Shown here in pieces: positions 6,124 through 10,902 of a DNA stretch of 10,902 nucleotides (positions are counted from its first letter, which is position 1; the number at the start of each line of letters is the position of its first letter). Source of the DNA: Defluviitaleaceae bacterium. GTDB lineage: Bacteria; Bacillota; Clostridia; Lachnospirales; WRAA01. The translations under genes were made by a program, and so were the position numbers. The notes under the pieces are model-generated. The model made no database searches. It saw nothing but the letters and a program-made list of their open reading frames with translations, and was not told where the DNA came from. The DNA lies in the NCBI GenBank assembly GCA_009780445.1, contig WRAA01000048.1, positions 1 to 10,902 of the forward strand, in the 5' to 3' direction.

Positions 6124-6723
6124 CTATTCGAACACGATGTAGAGAATGGCGGTTTTTTCGTTGCCGCGCAGGGCTTCGGGGTGGAAGGGGTTGTTGTCTG
6201 CGCGCCAGCTTGTGCCGGTCTGCCACACTTGCAGGACGTAGCGTTCGCCGCCGGTTATGGGTCTGTTCGGGATCGTCATGTCGGCGCGTACTATCAAACC
6301 CGGCGTGAAGTCTATCTGCGAAAAATCGAAGTACCCCTGCGCCAGCGCGCCTTGTATGCCGATGTACGCCCGAAGCTCCTCCCGCGTGTTGCCGGACATC
6401 GTAAGCACCCACTGCGCCGTGCCGCCGAGAAGGGACGCGCCACGGGTGCCGAACGCCGCCACGCTCTCCCGCAGGACAAGCTCTTCGCCCTCGTAGTACG
6501 CCATAAATATGCCGATCTCTTCGCCGTACCAGTTGAAGGACACACTGCCGAAGTTGTGCGACATCACGGTGGTGCGATCCGCCCGGATGCGCCCGTCCGG
6601 CAGGCCGGACACACTGCTGCCTTGGAAGATTCCGCGGTTTGTGTAGTGAAGGTAGCCCACAAGCGCGGCAATCAGCACCAGCTTCAGCACCACGAGTATC
6701 ATAAATTTCCGCAAGAGGTCCAT
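6124..6723 (-). CDS. Membrane-anchored protein of unknown function
   Basis: I do not recognise this 199-residue protein. After a short basic start (MDLLRK) there is one hydrophobic segment at about residues 7-25, consistent with an uncleaved signal anchor. No lipobox is seen. The remaining 170 or so residues are mixed beta-like sequence with an aromatic-rich end (VLQVWQTGTSW, ILYIVFE) and would lie outside the membrane. The ATG at 6723 has AAGGAG six bases upstream and begins 26 bp after the upstream YkvI-family gene, so the two are probably co-transcribed. The frame is open farther upstream, but that part reads the transporter gene out of frame and has no hydrophobic start. Confidence 0.75.
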   Translation of the reverse strand: MDLLRKFMILVVLKLVLIAALVGYLHYTNRGIFQGSSVSGLPDGRIRADRTTVMSHNFGSVSFNWYGEEIGIFMAYYEGEELVLRESVAAFGTRGASLLGGTAQWVLTMSGNTREELRAYIGIQGALAQGYFDFSQIDFTPGLIVRADMTIPNRPITGGERYVLQVWQTGTSWRADNNPFHPEALRGNEKTAILYIVFE

Positions 6724-6749
6724 GGAGGCTCCTTCGTATTCAGAGGGGT

Positions 6750-7961
6750 CTACTTCGGCAGCGGTTTGACGCGTGCCGCGGCGGTTATCACGATAATGGC
6801 GGCAAGGAACAGCCCCAGCACGCCGAACACGGGGTAGACACGCTCGACGATATGCGTGAACTCTATCTGCGAAAAGGCCAGAGCCGCGGCGCACATGGCA
6901 ACCTTGGCGATCCATGGACCTAGGGTCTGTTCACCAATAACTTCCCTATTTCCCTTGTCTTTTTGCCAAACTGCCGCGTCAGCTCCTCCTAGCGTGCCTT
7001 TGGGCACGCGTCGTTGTCTCTTCCTTGCATTCTGGCAAAAATCCTGCGGGAAATCCGGGGAAGTTATTGGTGAACAGACCCTTCGCCACGGGCGGTTCAG
7101 CACGGCAAGGTAGAAGCAGTAACCGTTGGTGATGGCCGTGGTGTAGATAGCGGCGGCCAGCACGGCCACATAGGCCCACTGCAGGGCCGCGCCGTAGTCC
7201 TGCACAAGCCGCAGGAACGGAACGGCAAAGCCTGACACCGCAGGCAGCCCGCGGGACAGCCCAAGCATCAGGCTAAGGGCGATCAGCGTCACCGCGCCCG
7301 CGCCCGCCGCCACGCCGAGGACAGCCGCGCGGCGCGTGCGCACAGACGCGCTTACGGCGGCAAGCATGGCGATCACGGTGATCATGTTGTAGGCGGCGTA
7401 GATTACGGCGGAGCTTACCCAGTTCTGCCGCAGAGTTTCGCCCGCAAGACCTAGTGTCGCCACCGCGTCGAACAAATATGTATACAGCCCCAGGCCGATG
7501 CTGCCCAGGATCAACACAGGCGCGAGCAAGGCGCTGACGCGCACCAGCCCGCGGATGTCGAAGGAGAAGGCCAGCAGGCACAGCAAGCACATGGCCAACG
7601 CGCCCGCAAAGCGCGGCAGGCCAAGCAGCTGGCTTCCCAGCGCACCCGCCGCCGAAAGCATCGCCGCGAATATCACGAACAGGAAGGCCACCGCGCCGGC
7701 CTTTATCAGCCCGCCGGCAAAACTTCCCGCCGCATATGCCACAAGGTCGTCAAAGCCGGCCAGCCCCCTGCGCGCGCAGACCTCCAGCGTCGCCCAGCCC
7801 GCCAAGGCCATCAGCACGCCTGAAAGCAGTAAGCCCGGCACGGCAAACCGGCCGTAGTCCAGGAAGAAGCTGATCAGTTCCCGCCCCGTGGCAAAACCCG
7901 CGCCGATAATCACGGCGGTGTACACGGCGGCTATCTCGAAAATAATTTTACGCTCAGACAT
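6750..7961 (-). CDS. YkvI-family polytopic membrane protein carrying an in-frame palindromic-element insertion
   Basis: This 403-residue, strongly hydrophobic protein has about ten membrane segments. Its N-terminal VIIGAGFATGRELISFF is characteristic of the YkvI family (COG3949), a transporter-like group of unknown substrate with an APC/LeuT-like look. Family members are usually about 340-360 residues. The excess matches residues 294-347, a hydrophilic 54-residue stretch encoded by a palindromic element (6922-7082), placed between a membrane segment ending near LAVLNRPW and one starting near PWIAKVAM. The flanks continue in frame as normal family sequence, so the gene is interrupted but not broken; whether the product works is unknown. 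I prefer ATG 7961, with GGAG six bases upstream, over ATG 7976, which has no Shine-Dalgarno. Its neighbours give no clear substrate hint. Confidence 0.87.
   Translation of the reverse strand: MSERKIIFEIAAVYTAVIIGAGFATGRELISFFLDYGRFAVPGLLLSGVLMALAGWATLEVCARRGLAGFDDLVAYAAGSFAGGLIKAGAVAFLFVIFAAMLSAAGALGSQLLGLPRFAGALAMCLLCLLAFSFDIRGLVRVSALLAPVLILGSIGLGLYTYLFDAVATLGLAGETLRQNWVSSAVIYAAYNMITVIAMLAAVSASVRTRRAAVLGVAAGAGAVTLIALSLMLGLSRGLPAVSGFAVPFLRLVQDYGAALQWAYVAVLAAAIYTTAITNGYCFYLAVLNRPWRRVCSPITSPDFPQDFCQNARKRQRRVPKGTLGGADAAVWQKDKGNREVIGEQTLGPWIAKVAMCAAALAFSQIEFTHIVERVYPVFGVLGLFLAAIIVITAAARVKPLPK
6922..7082 (-). mobile_element. Palindromic MITE-like element, copy 1, inserted in frame in the YkvI-family gene
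   Basis: The ends are a perfect 25-bp inverted repeat (6922-6946 with 7058-7082; outer bases AGGGTCTGTTCACC). Shorter paired blocks continue inward (ATTTCCC and TTTTTGCC on both sides). The centre holds a 7-bp hairpin (6992-6998 with 7003-7009). No transposase is encoded, and no clean target duplication is seen. The element is 161 bp from A to T, or 159 bp (53 codons) between the GGG and CCC ends. Core sequence is shared with the copy at 10759, which defines a family. The core-defined orientation is minus. Confidence 0.85.
6977..7024 (-). repeat. Conserved core of palindromic element copy 1
   Basis: On the minus strand the order is: block A, GGAAGAGACAACGACGCG (7024-7007); hairpin stem GCGTGCC, loop CAAA, stem GGCACGC; block B, CGCTAGGAGGAGCTGACG (6994-6977). 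Block B is identical over 18 bp to copy 2, block A matches at 16 of 18 positions, and the hairpin is kept with a different stem sequence. Confidence 0.85.
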
Positions 7962-7971
7962 ATCAAGCTCC

Positions 7972-7997
7972 GTCATAGTTTTAGCTTAGCCTATGAC
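7972..7997. repeat. Short inverted repeat upstream of the YkvI-family gene
   Basis: The arms are GTCATAG (7972-7978) and CTATGAC (7991-7997) with a 12-base spacer, in the 49-bp gap between the dipeptidase E-like stop and the preferred YkvI-family start. No U-run follows, so it is not an obvious terminator; it could be a protein-binding site or chance. Confidence 0.3.
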
Positions 7998-8010
7998 AGA
8001 GCCTTGGAGG

Positions 8011-8640
8011 TTAGAACCTGTTCATTTTCATGTCTGAAATCTTATAAACTTCGCCAAAAGCGGCAACTTCTGTCCCTTTTGTGCGTATAAAGCTTTCGGG
8101 CGCAGTGGCGTAAACATCCACCTCTTTCAATAGCGGCAGATAATCATTTTTCGCTAATTCGTGCTTTTCCAAGGAGAAGTAAGGAAGGTAACAAAAATTG
8201 TCCAATCCCAGCCCTTCGTAAACTGTTGTTGTGCCATCTTCAAAGCTGACGCAGGTTGAGGGCATATTGATAGCCCCCGCGCTAAATCCCATAATGATGG
8301 TTGCGTCAGTTTCTCTTATGGGTGTTTCCAGCCCATACTCCTTGAAAAATTCCGCCTGATGCAAGTCAGATCCGCCAAGAAGGAGCAGCACAGAGGCTTG
8401 TTTGATAAGTCTGTGCGCTTCTTCTTTTGTCCTGCGATTATCCACTAAATGATATTCGTCAAAAACGATACCGCCCGGTGCAAGCCAACTGTCTTTTACA
8501 AAATCAACAAGCTCATCACCGCCCCAGCAGCCCCAGATCAGCACAAGCGAGCGTGTGTTCGTCACATCGTTTTGTAATGATTCTAAGTAGCGCGCCGGCA
8601 AGGCTTCATCGAACCAGCCGGAATAATAATGAATTTTCAC
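8011..8640 (-). CDS. Peptidase E-like protein (S51 dipeptidase / type 1 glutamine amidotransferase-like)
   Basis: This 209-residue protein has GFSAGA at residues 118-123, with the nucleophile elbow at Ser120, the same position as in Salmonella peptidase E. LLLLGGSDLHQAEFF just before it is the typical preceding block of this fold. Peptidase E cleaves dipeptides with N-terminal Asp; many Bacillota relatives have unproven substrates, so dipeptidase activity is inferred. The start is GTG at 8640, with GGAGG six bases upstream; an ATG four bases earlier is out of frame. GC content is clearly lower than in the neighbours: two hand-counted 60-base lines give about 43-45%, against about 58% for a line of glgA. 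This suggests recent acquisition. It sits between glgA and the YkvI-family gene in the same direction, 36 bp after glgA. Confidence 0.85.
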   Translation of the reverse strand: MKIHYYSGWFDEALPARYLESLQNDVTNTRSLVLIWGCWGGDELVDFVKDSWLAPGGIVFDEYHLVDNRRTKEEAHRLIKQASVLLLLGGSDLHQAEFFKEYGLETPIRETDATIIMGFSAGAINMPSTCVSFEDGTTTVYEGLGLDNFCYLPYFSLEKHELAKNDYLPLLKEVDVYATAPESFIRTKGTEVAAFGEVYKISDMKMNRF

Positions 8641-8676
8641 GCATTGCCTCCGTCAAAACTTGCTATTCTCCGTGCC

Positions 8677-10131
8677 CTAGTACAGACGTTTGAGTTTTTC
8701 GTAAAGCTCCTTGTACTTGCGGGCGGACTTCTTCCACGAGAAGTCGCAGCTTAGGGCGTTCTCCACGACCCTTGCCCAGCCGTCCTTATCGTTGTTAAAG
8801 GTGTGCAGAGCCTGCTTCACCGCCCACATCAGGCCGGAGGCGACATAATCGTTGAACACATAACCGTTTCCGCGCGGGTTGTCCGGCCCGTAGTGCCATA
8901 CCGTGTCCACAAGGCCGCCGGTGTGGCGCACAATCGGCACGGTGCCGTACCTCATGGCAATGATCTGCCCCAGCCCGCACGGCTCGAACATCGACGGCAT
9001 GAGGAACATGTCGGCCGAGGCATAGATCTTACGCGCAAGGTCGTCGCTGAAGAAGATGTTCGCGCTGACCTGGTTTGGCACGCGCTGTGCGTAGTGCTTG
9101 AACAGATGCTCGTACCTGCCGTCCCCCGTGCCGAGAACCACCAGCTGCACGCCGTTGTACAGCAGTTCCTCCAGGACTATGGCCACAAGGTCCAGACCCT
9201 TTTGATCCACAAGGCGCGATATAATGGCCACCATGGGCGCGTCCGACTGCGGAAGGTTCAAAAACTCTTGCAAAAACGCCTTATTCTGCCGCTTCTTGTC
9301 CAGAAAGTCGGCATCGTCAACGGAGTAGTTTACGAACAGGCTTGGGTCAGTAGCAGGGTTGTAGGACTTTGTGTCGATACCGTTCAGTATGCCGTAGAGC
9401 TTGTGCGAGAAATGCCTAAGCGTGCTGTCCATGCTGTGGCCGTAGGTGGGTGTTTGGATCTCCAGCGCGTAGGTGGGCGACACGGCGGATATCGCGTCGG
9501 CATAAACCAGCCCGCCCTTCATCAGCGATATGTTGCTGTGAAACTCGAACTTGTCCGTTACGAAGTATCCGTCGTTCAGATCCAGCCGCCCAAGCTGGTC
9601 GCGGTTGTACAGCCCCTGGTACTGCAAGTTGTGGATGGTGAACAGGGTCTTGATGTTGCGGAAGAGTATGAACCGCGCGTAGACATCGCGCAGATACACA
9701 CAGCCCAGAGCCGTCTGCCAGTCGTTGAAGTGGATGATGTCTGGGGTGAACTCCATACAGCTTAGGAACTCGATAGCCGCCTTGGTGAAGAAGGCGAAAC
9801 GCTCGTGGTCGTCGCCATAGCCGTACAGGCCGTCGCGCCCGAAGTAGAAGTCGTTCTCTACGACATAGGTCGGAACGGGCGCGCCCTTTATCTCGAACAT
9901 GGACGCGCTCTGATTGCGCCAGCCCAGGGACACCACGAAGGAGTCGACATACTTGTAGTCGTGCTCGCCCTGTATCGTGCGATAGCGCGGAAAAATCACT
10001 CTTGCGTCAACATCAACCTCGGCCAACGCCGCCGGGAGGGACCCCGTGACATCACCAAGCCCGCCGGACTTCACATACGGGCCGACTTCCGAAGCAACTA
10101 TCAATACCTTCAGCTTATCAGATTTGTGCAT
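8677..10131 (-). CDS. glgA: Glycogen synthase (ADP-glucose, GT5 family)
   Basis: This 484-residue protein is a full-length GT5 glycogen synthase, which adds glucose from ADP-glucose to the growing alpha-1,4-glucan. The N-terminal KSGGLGDV motif is at residues 21-28; Lys21 is the ADP-glucose-binding lysine. The starch-synthase domain continues with HFNDWQTAL, and the C-terminal Rossmann domain has SRLVDQKGLD and the catalytic FEPCGLGQ block with Glu383 (E. coli Glu377). The ATG at 10131 has a GAGG Shine-Dalgarno five bases upstream. No glgB, glgC, glgD or glgP is in the window, so glgA is detached from the usual glycogen cluster here. It lies 45 bp after the GNAT gene and is probably transcribed with it. 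Confidence 0.97.
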   Translation of the reverse strand: MHKSDKLKVLIVASEVGPYVKSGGLGDVTGSLPAALAEVDVDARVIFPRYRTIQGEHDYKYVDSFVVSLGWRNQSASMFEIKGAPVPTYVVENDFYFGRDGLYGYGDDHERFAFFTKAAIEFLSCMEFTPDIIHFNDWQTALGCVYLRDVYARFILFRNIKTLFTIHNLQYQGLYNRDQLGRLDLNDGYFVTDKFEFHSNISLMKGGLVYADAISAVSPTYALEIQTPTYGHSMDSTLRHFSHKLYGILNGIDTKSYNPATDPSLFVNYSVDDADFLDKKRQNKAFLQEFLNLPQSDAPMVAIISRLVDQKGLDLVAIVLEELLYNGVQLVVLGTGDGRYEHLFKHYAQRVPNQVSANIFFSDDLARKIYASADMFLMPSMFEPCGLGQIIAMRYGTVPIVRHTGGLVDTVWHYGPDNPRGNGYVFNDYVASGLMWAVKQALHTFNNDKDGWARVVENALSCDFSWKKSARKYKELYEKLKRLY

Positions 10132-10176
10132 GGCATCCTCTCTTCGCCGGGGGTGTTCGCAGACAGACCCCGTTGG

Positions 10177-10695
10177 CTACGCTCTTTCGTAATTTATTCT
10201 TGCCATCAACACCGAATCCACATACTTGCCAAGCCTTACCGTATCCATTCTCTTAACGCCTTCGCGTTCGAATCCCAGCCGTTCATAGAAGCGCATCGCG
10301 CCTTCGTTCACAGAAAGCACATCAAGCTCCAGCCGCACCAGGTTGAGCCAGTTGTCGGCCAGGTCTATCAGCTGCTTCATCAGGTTTGTGCCGATGCCCA
10401 TTCCGTGATAGTCCTTGTGCAGCATAATTCCCGCCAGGGCGACGTGGCGTTGGCGCAGTCGGCCGGATATGGTCATGGACGCTATGCCGACAACCTTCGC
10501 GCTTCCGTCGTCAAGCTGCGCCTCGGCCACAAAGATGTGCTGCGAAGCGGGGTCGGTGTCGCAGAGCCAGTTCCGCGTGGCGTCCACCGTTTCGGACGGC
10601 ACCGACAGTATGTTCGGCAGAACCTCCGCCTGTAGGCGTATCTCGTGTATGTCATAGGCGTCGTTTTCGCACACCGGCCGTATGGTATACTGCAT
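10177..10695 (-). CDS. GNAT-family N-acetyltransferase
   Basis: This 172-residue protein has the GNAT fold. Motif A is at about residues 88-105 (LAGIMLHKDYHGMGIGTNLM), with the acetyl-CoA pyrophosphate loop H97-GMGIG-102. The C-terminal motif B block LDVLSVNEGAMRFYERLGF is typical of the small-molecule and protein acetyltransferase group. The substrate cannot be told from sequence. The ATG at 10695 has a GAGGTG Shine-Dalgarno upstream. It is the first gene after a strong promoter and probably leads an operon with glgA. Confidence 0.93.
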   Translation of the reverse strand: MQYTIRPVCENDAYDIHEIRLQAEVLPNILSVPSETVDATRNWLCDTDPASQHIFVAEAQLDDGSAKVVGIASMTISGRLRQRHVALAGIMLHKDYHGMGIGTNLMKQLIDLADNWLNLVRLELDVLSVNEGAMRFYERLGFEREGVKRMDTVRLGKYVDSVLMARINYERA

Positions 10696-10724
10696 CTCTC
10701 ACCTCGTAAGTTGCTGTGCTGACA

Positions 10725-10753
10725 ATTATATATCAGTCTCCGCGCTTAGTCAA
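10725..10753 (-). promoter_or_regulatory. Sigma-A-type promoter of the GNAT-glgA operon
   Basis: On the minus strand the -35 box is TTGACT (10753-10748) and the -10 box is TATAAT (10730-10725), spaced exactly 17 bp, about 30 bp upstream of the GNAT start. Palindromic element copy 2 begins only 6 bp upstream of the -35 box. Confidence 0.87.
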
Positions 10754-10758
10754 GGCCT

Positions 10759-10902
10759 AGGGCGTGTTTGAAAACCCCATTTCGGCGAATTTTCGAGCAT
10801 AATTTTTTGCCGGGCTAGGAAGCGACGACGACGCGAACCCTTGTGGTTCGCTAGGAGGAGCTGACGACGCACGGCGGAAAATTTGCCGAAAATGCGCCGA
10901 AA
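10759..10902 (+). mobile_element. Palindromic MITE-like element, copy 2, cut by the window end
   Basis: The left end AGGGCGTGTTTG resembles the AGGGTCTGTT end of copy 1. An inner arm TTTCGGCGAATTTTCG (10780-10795) pairs at 15 of 16 positions with the sequence at 10887-10902 at the right edge. The first 20 bases of the left arm therefore have their partner outside the window. The core includes a 7-bp hairpin (10833-10839 with 10845-10851) flanked by the blocks shared with copy 1. No coding sequence is evident. The complete element is predicted to be about 163 bp. Confidence 0.8.
10818..10866 (+). repeat. Conserved core of palindromic element copy 2
   Basis: The order is: block A, GGAAGCGACGACGACGCG (10818-10835); hairpin stem GCGAACC, loop CTTGT, stem GGTTCGC; block B, CGCTAGGAGGAGCTGACG (10849-10866). 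Compared with copy 1, the inner four stem positions differ on both sides of the hairpin or stay paired, so pairing is fully kept. Confidence 0.85.

Noticed and set aside
6724..6915. Longer start for the membrane-anchored protein
   Set aside because: The stretch overlaps the YkvI-family gene out of frame, is Arg/His-rich like a shadow frame, and would bury the signal anchor; ATG 6723 has the Shine-Dalgarno.
8803..9765. Long plus-strand open frame (320 codons) opposite glgA
   Set aside because: It is a shadow of glgA produced by GC-rich third positions; no Shine-Dalgarno, promoter or recognisable domain.
10149..10171. GGGGT/ACCCC inverted repeat with GGGTCTGT-like ends between GNAT and glgA
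   Set aside because: It resembles the element ends slightly but has only 5-bp arms and no core; too weak to call a remnant or a terminator.
10861..10880. Hammerhead-ribozyme-like core in element copy 2: CTGACGA, a CGC/GCG mini-stem, then GAAA
   Set aside because: Copy 1 has CTGACGC and no GAAA at the matching place, and no cleavage-site strand with the proper third stem was found, so the match is probably chance.
1..10902. tRNA, rRNA, CRISPR array, toxin-antitoxin or defence genes
   Set aside because: No supporting sequence was seen on either strand.

Overview
The window (about 10.9 kb, visibly GC-rich, roughly 55-60% in most genes) looks like chromosomal DNA of a high-GC member of the Bacillota, most likely class Clostridia. 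The evidence is the minus-strand order rplU-prp-rpmA-obgE, an L27 with the cleavable N-terminal extension typical of Bacillota, the Prp protease that removes it, and an Obg with a C-terminal OCT domain. No phage, plasmid, tRNA, rRNA or CRISPR signal was seen.

Region 1 (2-3727, minus strand) is a translation and housekeeping operon: strong sigma-A-type promoter, structured leader, rplU (L21), prp, rpmA (L27), obgE, then cinA, which runs off the left edge. rplU/prp and prp/rpmA overlap by 4 bp (ATGA), so the protease and its substrate L27 are made from coupled frames.

Region 2 (3747-6120) starts with a divergent plus-strand promoter driving a fusion of bacteriohemerythrin (all seven iron ligands present) to a PilZ c-di-GMP-binding module. 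It is followed tail to tail, 4 bp apart, by minus-strand msrA. A plus-strand SDR reductase then starts only 36 bp from the msrA start.

Region 3 (6124-10753, minus strand) is a run of five co-oriented genes headed by a clear promoter: GNAT acetyltransferase, glycogen synthase glgA, a lower-GC S51 dipeptidase E-like gene, a YkvI-family membrane transporter-like gene, and a membrane-anchored protein of unknown function.

The most interesting content is a small palindromic repeat family seen twice. Copy 1 (6922-7082, about 160 bp) sits in frame inside the YkvI-family gene and adds about 54 codons without a stop. Copy 2 (from 10759 to beyond the right edge) lies just upstream of the GNAT promoter. 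The copies have different inverted-repeat arms but the same core: an 18-bp identical block, a second block matching at 16 of 18 positions, and between them a 7-bp hairpin whose stem sequence differs with compensating changes. This points to a non-autonomous mobile or structured-nucleic-acid element, similar in behaviour to the in-frame palindromic elements of Rickettsia. I cannot assign it to a named family.
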